From assembly GCA_038030265.1 (NCBI GenBank), contig CM075938.1:2395009-2459008 (forward strand): a stretch of 64,000 nt of DNA. Direction: 5' to 3'. The position numbers and the translations under genes are program-made. How positions within the stretch are numbered: position 1 is the stretch's first letter; each line of letters begins with the position of its first letter. Positions 1-12,611 of the stretch are shown one piece after another. The stretch comes from Corythucha ciliata. Its lineage: Eukaryota; Arthropoda; Insecta; Hemiptera; Tingidae. The notes under the pieces are model-generated. The model was given only the letters and a program-made list of their open reading frames with translations. It was not told the origin of the DNA and searched no databases.

Positions 1-60
1 AATTCTCGGGTCCATCATGATGGCATTCCATTTTTAATAGTTTCAATCATTTATTCAATG

Positions 61-114
<54 letters not shown>
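61..114. repeat. (ATT)n microsatellite
   Basis: An almost perfect run of ATT triplets, about 16 units, directly visible. No coding or regulatory role is apparent. Confidence 0.95.
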
Positions 115-117
<3 letters not shown>

Positions 118-178
118 CTAAACTTTAGTTATTACTTACTACTTACTTGGATTTGAAAGTACATTATTTTCCGCATTA

Positions 179-407
179 GGCTCGTTTCACACATACGCGG
201 TTCCTCGCGGCGTGGTTGCTAGGAGGCGCAAACGCGGTGGATACCTCGCATGTGTGAACCGATAAACCTCTCCAGACCGCTGCTGCGTAGAAACCGAAGA
301 GTTATCGTTTGGAGGGGTTTCTCGATTCACACACATGCAAGGCACCCACCGCGTTCGAGCCGCCTAGCAACCGCGCCGCGTGGAACCGCGTTTGTGTGAA
401 ACGAGCC
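179..407. mobile_element. Fold-back MITE, PIF/Harbinger-type, TTA target duplication
   Basis: A 229-bp palindromic element. It starts GGCTCGTTTCACACA and ends with the reverse complement TGTGTGAAACGAGCC, with roughly 100-bp imperfect GC-rich arms around a short centre. Both ends are flanked by TTA (176-178 and 408-410). A 3-bp TTA/TAA duplication is the usual PIF/Harbinger signature. There is no coding capacity. The family assignment is inferred from the duplication and TIR style only; the related termini at 28917 and 47523 (CACACAT/CATACAC motifs near a TTA) suggest a common family. Confidence 0.8.
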
Positions 408-478
408 TTAATGTGATATATTTACTACCTAATTGTATGGATGTTGTTAAAAATTATTTGATTGTCCTGATTTTTTGA

Positions 479-2460
479 ATGGTACAATTCCAGAAGTTTA
501 TTTTTCACTTTCAGAACATGGAGAGGAGATCATCTAAAAGAAAGTTCATGACTGATGAAGATATTTTGGAAGCTCTACGTCAACTTGATGACGAAAAAGA
601 TGAAGGCCTCAGTGACGTTGAAAGTTTGTATGACGATTTAATAAAAGGAGAAGACAATGAAAGCAATGGTGAACCACTAGATTCAATTGATTTGGAGGAC
701 GACAGGGATCCCGATTTTGACCCGAATACAGCTTCGTCTTCCGAAAGTGAAGTTGATGTACACGATTTTGACAATTTCTATGAATATTCGTCGAAGTGTT
801 GTGCCAGATGATCAAGTTGCGAGCTCTTCGGGACAATCAGGCAAGGAGAAAAAGAAGCAACCTCATGGAAAGAAGAAAATTGAGCGGACAAAGAAAGAAT
901 CGGGGAGATAGAGTTTCTTCTAATCGACTGGACTCCAGCGAATTCGAAAGCAAGAACAGAAGGAAGCTAGACAAGGAAATTCTGAGTGACGATGATTACT
1001 TGGTTAGGGTAGAAAATCCAGTGGTATCAGGGAAAGAGAGAAAAGATGGCTCGAAATTCATTTGGCAAACACAGCCAATAAAAACTTCACAAACCAAAAC
1101 TCCCAAGAGAAATGTTGTTCACATTCAACCTGGTCCGACTGGAGCAGCCCGAGATGTGCTAGAGCCCATTGATTACTTTTCATTGTTCATCAACCCAGCG
1201 ATGCTACAGCTCATTCGAAAACACACTAACGAGGAAATTCGTCGAGTAAAAACAAAAGTCGTATCTCCGACAACCAATGAGATCGAAGATATTGAGGAAC
1301 TGAGGGCATTGATTGGTTTGCTCATCGTGGTGCAAAGAAAGACCATCATTTGCCAACCTCCTTGCAATTTGACGTATCTCAATGTGGCTACTGGTACCGA
1401 GCGACAATGTCAATAAAGAGATTCGAATTTTTACTTCGTCCAAGAAACTCTTGTCCAACTGGAGAAAAATTTGCTCCTATTGCAGAGCTGTGGAACATGT
1501 TTATTGATGAGTGCAAAAGATGGTACAAGCCTGGATCTTACATCACCATTGATGAGCAACTTGTACGATTTCGAGGTAACTGTAACTTTCGGATGTACCT
1601 TCCGAATAAGCCTGCCAAATATGGGTTAAAAATAATCGCCATGGTTGACTCGTCTACGAACTATTTACTGAACGCCATTCCGTATACTGGTAAAGGCTGT
1701 ACACCCACCAATGAGCCAGCCGCTTCTTACTTCGTAAAGAAACTGGTAGAAAATGTCGAAAATTCCAATAGGAACATCACTATAGATAACTGGTTTACCA
1801 GCATCCCTCTGGTGTCTGATTTGCGGAAAAAAGGACCCACTGTGATTGGGACTATTAGGAAGGATAAACCGGAACTTCCACCCAGCTTCGTGGATGTAAA
1901 ATACCAAAACCGTAAGATTGGCTCCTCCCTTTTTTTGTACCACTCAGACATGACTGCAGTTTCATAAAGTCAAAAATAATAAATTGGTTATTTTGGTGTC
2001 ATCGATGCATGATACGCCAGATGTTCATCCTTATAGTAAAAAACCTTTTATTATCCATGCGTATAATGCAACAAAAGGAGGGGTTGATACCCTGGATCAG
2101 CTGTGCGCCCACTCAAGCTGCAATAGGAAGACCAAAAGGTGGCCGTTTTGCTTCTTTTGTAACATAGTCAATATTGCTTGCGTCAACGCCTGTGTGGTTT
2201 ATCTACACAATTTCCAGCGCAAACATCTTGGTGCTCAGGACTCTCCCAAACCTCTAACTCGTCTTCAGTTTATGATAAAACTACACGAACAGCTAACATT
2301 TAAATGGAAACAGAAAAGGCTTCAGAAAGGCCGCTTGAATTCAGCTCTCAGGGGCGGCAACATCACAGAAGGAATGAAGGAATCATTACCGTCAAGTGCT
2401 GCAGGAAACCATGAAGTCGACCCACCGATGAGCACTCGAGCTGGACCGAGAGATTATTAA
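479..2460 (+). pseudogene. piggyBac-type transposase, frameshifted relic
   Basis: Homology runs through at least four reading-frame blocks (about 518-811, 796-1416, 1350-1967, 1984-2460), so at least three frameshifts separate it from a working gene. The N-terminus is acidic, as is common in this family. The DDE_Tnp_1_7 core is recognisable. The three expected catalytic aspartates lie in TIDEQLVRFRG (about 1550), ITIDNWF (about 1785) and KGGVDTLDQ (about 2085). The family enzyme cuts and pastes at TTAA; I found no convincing terminal repeats, and a copia relic abuts the 3' side. The C-terminal cysteine-rich domain is absent or short. Piggy-family identity is confident; loss of function is clear from the frame breaks. 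Confidence 0.9.
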
Positions 2461-2509
2461 AACGAGTTTTCAGAAGAACACACAGAATAATGTATTTTTT
2501 TTTTTTAGT

Positions 2510-4200
2510 CTAAAAACAAACATGTGTTTGTTGAAGATGTTGATCCTCAACACCCCCTCTCAACATCTTCAGCTGGCATCGACAACCCGATGTTCGAAGA
2601 TAAGTTTCGATGAATAGGATAAGATAGAGCTTTTGTGAGGATATCCGCCAAGTTATTTGTTGATGGGCAATATTCAATACTGATTTCTTTTCTTTGAATT
2701 AAGGAACCTTTAAAGACGAGTAGACGCATACGGCGCCATGTTCGTTCTTATCAGTTTAATAGGAATGGTTGGGGGGTGATTTGTTGACATCCACAAAACA
2801 TCAACAAAAGGTGGATTTTACAAGACTGATAATTGATAAGAGCGAAGATGGCGTCTGTGATTTTACCTGTCTGATTATAGGTTCTCTACTTTGAATAAGA
2901 TCCTTTAAATGATGCCGACGAACGTCCATGTGTTTTATTCGTCTGCTGTTTTTATCATTTGTCACGTACTTTATGCAGCTCTGATTGTCTTCATACATGG
3001 TAGTGGCATCGACTTGTTTATATCCCATATCATTGAGTAACAAACGAAGCCAGACAGTCTCTTGGCTCGCTTCGGAAGCTGCTAAAATTCAGCTTCCGTC
3101 GAGGACAACGCTACACAGCTTTGTTTTTTGCAACACCAGGTAATACAGCTCGATCCGATTTTTAAAAGAAACCCGCTAGTAGACTTGCGATCTGTTGCAT
3201 CTCCCGCCCAATCAGAGTCAACATAGGTGACCAAAACGACTGGTCCTTCTTGCCCGCCGAGTTTTAGTTTTCTATTTTTTGTCCCTTTCAAGTATCGAAT
3301 TATTCTTTTAAGAGCGTTCCAGTCGCTGTGAGTAGGATGCTCTACTCTTCTTCCTAGGATCGAAACTGCTAAGGAAATATCCGGACGAGTGCTGGTACTT
3401 AAATAAAGAAGAGATCCAATGGCTTCTCGATACTTGTTGTTGTCTGGCAGTTTAGGGGACTCATTAGTAGAGCTGACAAAACCAGTTTCCATTGGAATTC
3501 TTTGTGTCTTAGCGTCGTCTAAGCCGTAATCTTTGACAAGCTTTTCGATTTTTCTAGTCTGTGATAATAGATAGCTTCCGTCTTTGTCTTGTTCCACCGT
3601 GATTCCCAGATAGTTACTTATTCGCCCCAAGTTTCTGATTTCAAATTTTTCCGAAAGAAGCCGAAAGGTTTTTTGAATATTTTCCTCCGTACCAACACAT
3701 AATACGTCATCTACGTAGATTAAGACGTAAGTGATTTGTCCTGCTGAATCTGTGTTTGTGTACAGGCACTGGTCTGCTACACTTCTCTGAAATTGGATGT
3801 CGATGAGTGCTTTGTTAAACGTCTCATTCCAAACGCGTGCGGCTTGCTTTAAACCGTACAAACTTTTTCGAAGTTTACAAACAAGGTTTCCACATCCCTT
3901 AGCAACAAAGCCTTCTGGTTGCTTCATGTATATTTCTTCATGAAGTTCTCCATTCAAAAAAGCAGTTTTTAAATCGAAATGATGAACTGACATCCTTTTC
4001 AACGAAGCAACCGTCAATAAAGTTCGTACAGTTGCTTGCCTGGTGACGGGAGCGAACACTTCATCATAGTCTTCTCCACATAATGTGAATATCCTTTTGC
4101 AACAAGCCTGGCTTTGTATCGTTCAATTGTTCCATCTGCCCCATATTTCGCCTTAAGGCTGTTGACGGTGAAGCTTTGAAAATCACCCTGAGACAAGAGA
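2510..4200 (-). mobile_element. Ty1/copia retrotransposon, 5'-truncated and degenerate
   Basis: Reading on the minus strand, the order is the end of the RT_2 linker (KARLVAKGYS), reverse transcriptase with YVDDVLC (3082-4059), the RNase H region with EDNQSCIKY (2801-3043) and the typical copia tail NNLADILTKALS (2547-2729). Gag, protease and integrase are missing; homology stops near 4200. Frames break after the STEAEF motif and again near 2770. A purine tract GAGAGGGGG precedes TGTTGAGGATCAACA, the probable start of the 3' LTR at 2552, which fades after about 40 bp. The stop codon of the polyprotein falls inside the LTR start, as usual in copia. The relic lies immediately beside the piggyBac relic in opposite orientation. 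Confidence 0.88.
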
Positions 4201-5559
4201 TGGCGCTGTACATCGAGGGGAAAAAATTAAAATGGGAAATTTTAGTACAAAAACTATACACCAGAATTCGTTTTCCTAACTTCTTACTTGAAGCCCTGAT
4301 ATTTGAACATTTTCGCATTTCGGTACCTTTTTGAGTCAGAAGTCAGAACTATCAGAAGAAGTGCCCTTGACCCCGCGAGTTTATTACAAGTGAATTGTGA
4401 TCTGATAACGATAATGCCTCAGCCAGTGTCAAGTAGTGCTCTAATCATCAGAAACGTACCAATTTCTCTTCAAGTTGTAGTGTATACGAAATAGGAGTGC
4501 AATAAATAAGATGACATTATTATTGTGTCAGTCATTTTCCCGAGATATAGATTTTAGGCGAAAGCATATAACGCCTGGAAAACAAGCCCAAGGAAACGAT
4601 CAAGTTACCGTCAGAAAGAATTATTTTTCTTTGACTGAGTATACGTCGGAAAATTAGACTTTCATACCAAACCTGATAATTTTTACGATAGATAATAATT
4701 ATTGACTATTCGACAATTGTACTGTTTCTACCGATAAATTCGAAATTTGGGCAGTGTACGTCGAATTAGCTAGCGTTGTTAGTGCTTTGGATAATGACTG
4801 TAAAAATGACTATTGATCAAAACTATCCCTTGAAACTACGATTACGATTCATTATTTCTCGACTGTGAATGGAAAACTTGCATGAATGCCCGATTTGGGG
4901 GAAAAGTATATCGGTGAATTGACACATGCGGACAAGGATATTAACAGTAGTTCCTGGCCGATTGGTGCTACTGGTGATCTTTAGATAAATTTCAAAGTTC
5001 TTCAGGAGGGGATGGATGGTACGAGGGAAAAATGACGTCAATGTGCAGTTTTGAAGCATTTGAGGAAACTTACAAATAACAAGAAAAATTAAACCCCAGA
5101 AAACGCGTATTCCCCCCTCTTCCCAACACCATCCATTTCATTAACTGCCCTTTGACGCAATCAAACCCCCACTCAACATTTTAAAAAATTCGCCTAAAAA
5201 AACTCTTGATTGATTTCAATGTTTAATGTGGGCAATTGTCTTGTTGAAGCACACTCTTCAAGAAACACCAGTGATTGAAAAATGTGAAGTTCCCCATTGG
5301 TGATTTATCGGCAGAAGAATATGTATGCGCAGAAAACTCCGACTTTCACGCCAAGTCGTAAGAAAAGAGGTCTGTCTCTTTGCTGCACTCTAGAAAAACA
5401 CATGATTTGATTGATGTGAGACCTATACCGGGTGTACTTGGTCCACGTGGCACAAATAAAGCAGGTGATTCTAGACCATATTTACGTCAAAAAATGACCA
5501 AATATACCATGGTCCGAATATCAACCGTTTCCGAGAAAAACGCACTTTTCCGCTTTTTC
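4201..5559. other. No recognisable gene
   Basis: AT-rich sequence with only short open frames of shadow type. An AATAAA occurs near 4501 but no convincing gene precedes it. I see no RNA gene or known transposon terminus. Confidence 0.6.
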
Positions 5560-6362
5560 AACGCATCGCTGGTTTTCCTCAAACAAACTGCAATAACTCT
5601 CACAATTTTCGTCGCACGTAATATTGTAGCACGCCACTAAAAAGGGCACAAAATTGTCTTTTTATTATGTCTACATGGTTTTGGAATCAGCTTGAGTTGA
5701 AGGCCGTTAATGCTGAGCTGAATTCCCAAGTTGTCCTATTTTACCAACACGTGTTTTCTAACATCTTTAATTTCACTCACAGCACATCGAGCATTCGTTA
5801 TGAAACACGAATGATACAAAAAAAAAATAAATAAATCGAAATACCTATTGTGTTTTGTGTGGGCCCTATGAGGGGGGGGGGGGTGTATGAGTGAAGAATT
5901 CACTGCATTCGTATTTTTATAATTTTCTGAGACCGATTTAGCGATTTGGATTTAATCATCCACCAATAAGACGATAGTTCTCTTTTATTTCCAGTGGCTA
6001 CAACATCCTTATTTTGGCAATTACACTTGACAATTTCAAACCTTTGTCCAAATATCTTGGCTGTTACAGTGGCAATATCCATTTCATCGTAGGTCATTGG
6101 AAAGTTTTTTCCGCAGAGCGACTCATCTTGATAATGCTGTGTGTGAAATTAAAGCTGTTAGAAAACCCTTGTTTGGTGGAAAAAGAGGACAACTTGGAAA
6201 TTCAGCCCAGTATTAAGGGCCTTTAACTCAAGCTGATTCCAAAACCACGTAGACATAATAAAAAGACAATTTTGTGCCATTTCAGTGGTGTGCTTCATTA
6301 TTACGTGCGACGAAAATTGTCGGAGTTATGGCAGTTTGCTTGAGGAAAACCAGCGATGCGTT
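5560..6362. repeat. Fold-back element with 167-bp inverted arms
   Basis: The left arm 5560-5726 (AACGCATCGCTGG...GAATTCC) pairs with the right arm 6196-6362 (GGAAATTCAGC...CCAGCGATGCGTT) with scattered mismatches, around a 470-bp centre. The centre has short open frames but no recognised protein. Flanking sequence gives no clear target duplication, so the true ends may extend beyond the arms. Confidence 0.75.
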
Positions 6363-6550
6363 AATTGTGAAAGGAACTCGCAATGGATATCATTCCACTT
6401 CTCTCTTGGAGTGCTCAATGTGTGTACTCAAAAGAAATGTGACCTCAGAAAATAATTAAACTTCGCGCACAACAAACACAGCAGCTGTTATGGGCACACT
6501 ATCCATTGGCGGTGGTTTTTCCCAGCGTTATGGAGATACCATCCATGTCT

Positions 6551-6815
6551 AGCGACACTAAGGCACTATAAAACACGAGTACTGAAATACGGAAATCGGC
6601 GCCATGCTTGGTCCCTCACATGATTATAATTATCACCTGATCTCATTGACAAGTAATATTTTTTGATTTATTTCGATCGCGTTCCGCGTTTGTTTGCAGT
6701 TACGATAACAATTTTTTCATTCATGATATTTTGTTTACCCTAACAACTGAGGGACCAAATATGGCGCTGAAATCCGTGTTGCAGTACCTGTGTTTTAAAG
6801 GTTCTCTAGCGACAC
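6551..6815. repeat. Imperfect inverted repeat (degenerate MITE)
   Basis: Left 6553-6618 (ending GGTCCCTCA) and right from 6748 (TGAGGGACC) are imperfect reverse complements over about 65 bp, sharing TAAAACAC, GTACTG and GCGCCAT blocks. The centre is about 130 bp. No coding capacity. Confidence 0.65.
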
Positions 6816-6925
6816 TTGAACAAGATTGAGTCGAATCTGGACGAGCCATTGAACGAAGCGGCCAGGTAGTGCCTATATGTCTCACAAGGCACAAGGGCGT
6901 AAGGAGTTCGTTGTGTGACTCATTA

Positions 6926-7125
6926 GGGGTACTCAAATAATCAGCCTGTAAACCTGTAAAGGAGTATTTCTCTGTAATTAAGTAAAATCCCCCCCCCCCT
7001 GTCTATGCCTTACTAAAGAAACGAGATTCTTTAGCAACGTATAGACAGGAGGGGAGTGGAATTTTACTTAATTACAGGGAAATACTCCTTTACAGGTTTT
7101 TACAGGCTGATTATTTGAGTACCCC
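6926..7125. mobile_element. Tc1/mariner-type MITE, TA-flanked
   Basis: A 200-bp element with arms of about 80 bp beginning GGGGTACTCAAATAATCAG and ending in the exact reverse complement, flanked on both sides by TA (6924-6925, 7126-7127). The TA duplication points to mobilisation by a Tc1/mariner-superfamily transposase. The left arm contains a poly(C) tract. No protein is encoded. Confidence 0.82.
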
Positions 7126-7127
7126 TA

Positions 7128-7693
7128 TTCTTTGTATCATCTTTAGATGAGAAGAGTATTAAAATGACAAGATTTAGTCCAGTCAAATGGGGAATTGGCC
7201 GGGACAAACGCATAGAAGTAGTTTTGTCAACGGATCTTATGTTTCTTGGGGTGCTGAATCCGAATCTGAACTTTGCCAACAAAAAATCGGTCGGCTGCAC
7301 GTCGAAAATCGCAAAAAAACTGGAAATTTTCTTACTTTTTATACTCAATCGGTTGTATCTCTGGAACTAAGTATTTTTCGATGATTGCGCTCCTTTGCAT
7401 TTTTGAAATGGACTAAGTTTACGACTATTTAAGCCCGATTGTATCTCCGTACGACTAATATGGTTCCTGGCCCGTCAAAAATTGACCATTTTCTGCCGCT
7501 GACGGAAAATTGGCAGGAGCCTGAAGCTGGAAAAACTGATAAACGCTTGGCAATCTCTTTCAGATACACATCCTTCCATTTCCTAAAAAAATCCTGAAGA
7601 TTCCACGTCGGGTGTTGGCACTGCACGATCTCAAATTTGAATTTTAGGGCCCTTTTGTTCGATTTGGTGAAATATCTCTGAGACCATCGGTGT
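7128..7693. other. No recognisable gene
   Basis: Short overlapping open frames (about 65-120 codons) without recognisable motifs. This is the left flank of the insertion site of the next hAT element. Confidence 0.6.
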
Positions 7694-7701
7694 AGACTAA
7701 T

Positions 7702-9609
7702 CATGGGCGTAGCCAGCGGGGGCAGGGGTGGGCAGTTGCCCTCCACTAGTATCAAAAGCGCAGATTTCGTGGGGCAGGTGCCCACCCCCAAATTCCATCA
7801 TAAAGTTAAAATTCAACACTTTTTTAATGATTAAAACTTTCGCAGGAATTGCTCAGCAACATTACCGATTACTCGAATTTCGCCTACTAATACATACACC
7901 AATTTCGCCGTTTTTTTTTTGTTTTTTGTGATGAAAACCAAATTTCGCACATTACAATCTCTGCCTCACTAAGCAACCAGCATCACTGATTTCGACCACT
8001 AAGACATCACTTTTACTGACATTTCTTCCTCAAATGTCTTGTATTTCCATCCATAAAACCAATTTTGCGGATTTTTCTCACCAAAAAAAACAACACATTT
8101 TCGCTTATCGGTTTCACCAAAAATCAATAATTCGCGGATGTCTGTTGCTGACAAACCGACTTCGAGGGTCAGCTTAACTTTGAAACCGATTTTGCAGATT
8201 TTTCGCGCTAAAATCCCATTTTCGCAGGTACGACGCGCAATTTCGTGTGTTTTGGCTAGCAAATCGTGTTTAGCCCGCTGTGCCATACGCTGTGCAGACT
8301 GGGAGAGGAAATGCCAGCTCTGTTTACCGTCTCAGGTCTAAAATTTAAAGTTTAGCTCCACAGTTATCACTTTCCGGGGAGAAGTTTCAGTTTTTCGACA
8401 TAAAATTCGAAATAGAAGGCTACAAACAACACATTTTCTTGATTAATGTTTTTTGAAAAAAAAAAAAAAAAAGTTCTCTGACGATGCCTTTAGCAAAAGA
8501 AGGCGAAAGCTCAGGAAACGAAGAAGTAGAAGAAGAAAAAAGCCAAAACCCTAAAAACATAACATTAATCAAGTTGTATGGCTTAAAAACTAATAATATT
8601 AATAACCCATTTTCTTCATTTTAGGTGTTAAAATGTCTCAAAAAACCTTGAAATTACGTATCTCTATTTATTATTTCAATTGCGGCCAGCACTGGGCATT
8701 GCCTAACCGCGAATTGGGGCGCTCGATCTGTCAACTTCAGCCGCAAAAGAACAGTTTTTCCTCAATTTAACCTGTGGATGAACGCAATTTCTCAATTTTA
8801 GCCACGACAATTCCATCAATTAACAACAAACGGTGACAATTTTGCCAATTCGTTTTCCCTCAATTTTAGCAGCAAATTAGTACTTTTCCTCAATTCTGCC
8901 TTGAGCAATTTTTTCCCCCTTCAAATTGTAGCAGTGAAAAGGTCCACATAACCCGTATGTGAGCGAATTTCATTAATTTTGACTTGGACGTTGCATCGCG
9001 AAACCTTGAAATGGGTATTTTCCTCAATTCCACCTGCGAACGAACAATTTTCCTTAATTTTAGCCGTGAATATAAGCACTTGTACCCGCAAACTTGCCAT
9101 ATATATGTATAAAAACGGTAAATTAGCACTTTTTCGCAATGTTTATCGAGATGTTTGTTTGAGAAACCACGATCTGGCGCCTTCTCTCAATTTTACCTGC
9201 GTGAATAAGCACCATTTCTCAATTTTAACCGTGAATTGGCGTTTTTCCCCAATTTTAGCTGCAAGTGAGTGATTTTTCTCAATTCTACATTGAACGGGCA
9301 ATTTATTTTGTCAATTTTAGCTGTGAAAAGAGCTCTATGACCCGTGAATTAGCGCATTTTCTTAATTTCGTCGCGGATTGGTATGTTTTCTCAATTTCAA
9401 CCGCGAATAATGAGATTTATTTCTCATGTTTAACGTGAATCAGCGCTATTACTCAATTTTAGCCGTGAATGGGTGTTTTTCCTCAGTCTTAGCCGCAAAA
9501 TGTCCTTTTCTGGATCCGCTAACATTTTAGCTCAAGACGTGCCCCCCTCCCAACCACCGGCCCGTGGACCCGTGCCTAGCTGGCTGCCCACCCCTTGATC
9601 ACGCCCCTG
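7702..9609. mobile_element. Non-autonomous hAT element filled with a ~30-bp degenerate minisatellite
   Basis: It starts CATGGGCGTAGCCAGC and ends GATCACGCCCCTG, so the termini are inverted CAxGGGCGT-type repeats. The 8-bp duplication AGACTAAT is exact at 7694-7701 and 9610-9617, diagnostic of hAT. From about 7900 to 9500 the interior is a long run of diverged ~30-bp units of the type TCAATTTTAGCCGTGAAT followed by AGCGCTTTTC. No transposase is present. The same unit, in either orientation, fills the elements at 27658, 41462 and 50745 and the spacer at 33124. Confidence 0.88.
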
Positions 9610-9617
9610 AGACTAAT

Positions 9618-11340
9618 CGTTCTTTTGTTCTTTTAGGCTTAGTTTGATGACCACGAAAAAAGCCACAAGGTCCCATTCGCGTTTTTCTTCGATCGCATGG
9701 AATAGCGGAAGCCACGTGAACAACCATGCCAAATTTAATAGGTATGCCTAACTTTTTCGATGACGAACCGGTTTTATCGAAATCAAGGATACATATTGAA
9801 AAATGGCATAGGGGGATTATAAACGCACCCATCTGAAGAACGTTTAGCCAAACTGGACGCCTTGCGTTATGAACTTATCTCACAAAATTGTCTATGGATT
9901 GTTTAGCGAATATATAAAGAACAATATTTCACGCAACTTCCAATGATAAGGCTTATGAAAATTTCTTCCGTTGGACGCGAGCGTTTCATAATAAAAAAAA
10001 GTGTGCTCATTCAGGGTTTGTCACCTAAATTACCCTAAAATTGTGACGAATGTGCCTGCTGAAGTAGAGGAGACGTACCTAATTGCTCCCTATATGGAGG
10101 TGACTAAGTGAATTTGGTATATCGGCCTTCAAAACATAATAATTTTAGAACATTATTATGTTCTAACAACATAATAAATGAGCGGAAACCATGTTTTAAA
10201 ACCTATTACAAGCGATGGCGTGGTGAAAACGCCCCAAAAACACGATGGTTAAAAATCCACTAAAATTTCGCCTTGTCGCCGGGGTTGTAACGTTGGGCAG
10301 AGTTAAAAATCAGACTCAGCACACCTAAAAACATTAAAATCAGTCATCAAACTTAGTCCCGGAGTTTTTTCCTGTAACTACCCCGTTTGGTAACCTGCTT
10401 CCTTGACTACAACTTGCTTTAAAAACACCACTCGACATCCCAGAGTTTAATATTTGGAAGCAGAAACGGCGCTCTGCGATTCTGCCTGACGTGAAAATCC
10501 CAGAAGTCAGAAAAGCGTCAGGTTTGAGGTATGACATTGTTTGACGACTTTATGACAAGGTGAGGCTAGAAAATTGGCATTGCAGGGAAGGGGTAGTCTT
10601 TCTTTTATGAGAGAATTGACAAATAAGCTTCTTAACCACCGCTTGTCCTCAGCTAATCGTCGTGATATTCTCTTTATCTTTCTTTAAAAATCAACTTTCC
10701 TGAAATCCTGGGGGAGGGGGTAGTTTCCCCCATTATCCCCCCCCCCATATTGGATCAGCCCCAGCGACGAGTTCTTCGAACGCTAAAAATCAATTGGTTC
10801 GTCCGGGGGTTAATCAGTATTAAACTTATTTTATTCTTATTCTGCGAGTTCTGCTTTTTAGGCAAAAAACAAAAAATGAAACAACTCCCGAAGACGGTAG
10901 ATTGTTTCGCCGGCCTAGCCCGGGAACGATCCTCACGTATTTTTCAGCCCACAAAACTCAAAAGACGAGACAAGACATGAGAGGAAAAAAAAAAAAACAT
11001 ACTTTCTGTAACCTTGAGGGAGTTGTTGGACAAGTAGGGTAGCTATGATAGTGAAGTTAGAGGGGGGGTGGTAGCATCTCGAGTCCAATGAATAATTGTA
11101 TAGAATCCACCTTTTCAAACTAGCCGCAGCACAGCGCCACGAGGTGGATTCCTCATTTCAACGAAAATAAAATTGCTATTAATTAGGAATAAGTTCTTAA
11201 AACAATACGAAAGTGTTGATGAATACGTTTTAAAAAATTGTGACTGTATTCTCAACCTATTTCCTCAAATATTTACGGTGCGAATAAACATTTTTATGAA
11301 GGCCACGATTTTTAAAAAATGAAAATTTAAAAAAAATTGA
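9618..11340. other. No recognisable gene
   Basis: Right flank of the hAT element, then AT-rich DNA with G- and C-runs near 10710-10745. Open frames are short and without known motifs. Nothing is supportable here. Confidence 0.6.
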
Positions 11341-11595
11341 AATTTGAAAAAAGTGAATCCATAGTGACAATTTGGCAACCTCAAAGATTCGCGAAAAAAT
11401 AATAAAAAAAATTATATTGCATTTTTGTCCAAGAAAACGTGTACCGAAGCTTTCGTTGCGGGGGGAACCCACCCTCAGAATTTTTTTTTCCAAAAAGTGA
11501 ATCCATACTGACAATTTAATTGGTTAGAAATAGCTATGTGCCAATTTTCATGAAATATCTCGGTTTCACCACAAAGAAATCGTGTACCGAAGTTG
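11341..11595. repeat. Two-copy tandem repeat, 144-bp period
   Basis: GTGAATCCATAGTGACAATT at 11354 recurs with one change at 11498, and CGTGTACCGAAG at 11438 recurs at 11582, both at a distance of 144 bp. The second copy ends close to the outer boundary of the large inverted duplication (11616). Confidence 0.75.
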
Positions 11596-11615
11596 AGGAA
11601 GCACCGTCAACAGCC

Positions 11616-12109
11616 TTAAGCAAGTAGCTGAAGCCAGTAAACGAGACGATACTTTCAGAGAAGTTTTCAACTTCATCAAGAATGGATGGCCTGAGAAGTG
11701 TCCATCCCCATCGTACAAACCATTTTTTGATAGACGAGAAATGTTAAGTTTACAAGACGAATGCATCTGTTTTGGGATTCGCCTCGTAATTCCTAGTAAA
11801 TTTCGAAATAGCATTCTAAACTTCCTTCACGACACTCACGTCGGAATGACACGTATGAAGTCTTTGGCTCGTGATAAAGTGTGGTGGCCTGAAATCGATA
11901 GAGATATCGAGCAATTTTGTAAAAAATGCAGCAGCTGTAATTTATTCGCTCAAAATGAACCAAGGGCGGCTTTTTTATCGGCCTGGCCAGAACCAACTCA
12001 GCCTTGGAGTCGAATTCACTGTGATTTCCTTGGTCCATTCTACAATAAATCGTTCTTAATCGTCGTTGACTCGTACTCAAGGTGGGTTGAGGTCGAACAA
12101 ATAAACAAC
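11616..12109 (+). pseudogene. Gypsy-A Ty3/gypsy relic: zinc-binding domain and start of integrase (left arm)
   Basis: It encodes the tail of the RNase H/linker region, the H2C2 zinc finger (ending CKKCSSCNLF) and the first part of the integrase core with HCDFLGPF and VVDSYSRW. The reading is cut at codon level by the BEL/Pao LTR at 12110 and resumes at 18562. The start is truncated at the duplication edge. The same protein segment is uninterrupted at 56918-57766 on the opposite strand, which proves the interruption. Confidence 0.9.
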
Positions 12110-12532
12110 TGTTCGAGAAGAAAGATAATTATGGTCTCTTTTGTTTTGTTTTTATATTTCCCTTCTTTTATTCGATTTTTTCTGTTTGTATCAATTGTAA
12201 ATTTCCCCCTGCTCTTCCTATCCCGTCACCTTTACCCCCACCTATATAACCAGAAAAAAGACTTTACTTTCGAATCGGAACTTGGACTTGTTGTTGGTTT
12301 TTGGTTGGTATCAAACACGTGCTAAAGCTGAAGTGGTCTCGCTTTTTTTTGGGAAAGTTTGCCCGCGACCGGTAATTAATAAAACGTAATTTTCTTTCGA
12401 CATCGTCGAGTTCGGTCATTTATTGTCGGATGAACCGGGCTACAGGAGATCGCTCCTCGTGATCGAAATATTCAAGGTGCGTTCCCCTTCCTACCTCCTC
12501 CTTTTGCTTTCCGCTTTTTTGTTTTTGATTTT
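12110..12532 (+). repeat. BEL/Pao 5' LTR
   Basis: Begins TGTTCGAGAAG and matches 18106-18528 over 423 bp. A TATATAA box at 12243-12249 and an AATAAA at 12378-12383 mark the promoter and polyadenylation region. The LTR end is uncertain: sequence after 12532 (GTTGTTTGGCC) differs from that after the 3' copy, and neither gives a clean CA end plus tRNA primer site. Confidence 0.85.
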
Positions 12533-12609
12533 GTTGTTTGGCCGTTTTAAAATAATTGTTTTTCGGCAATCCTTTTGGATAGGATTTTTTGTTGTCACTT
12601 TCTTTGGTC

Positions 12610-12611
<2 letters not shown>

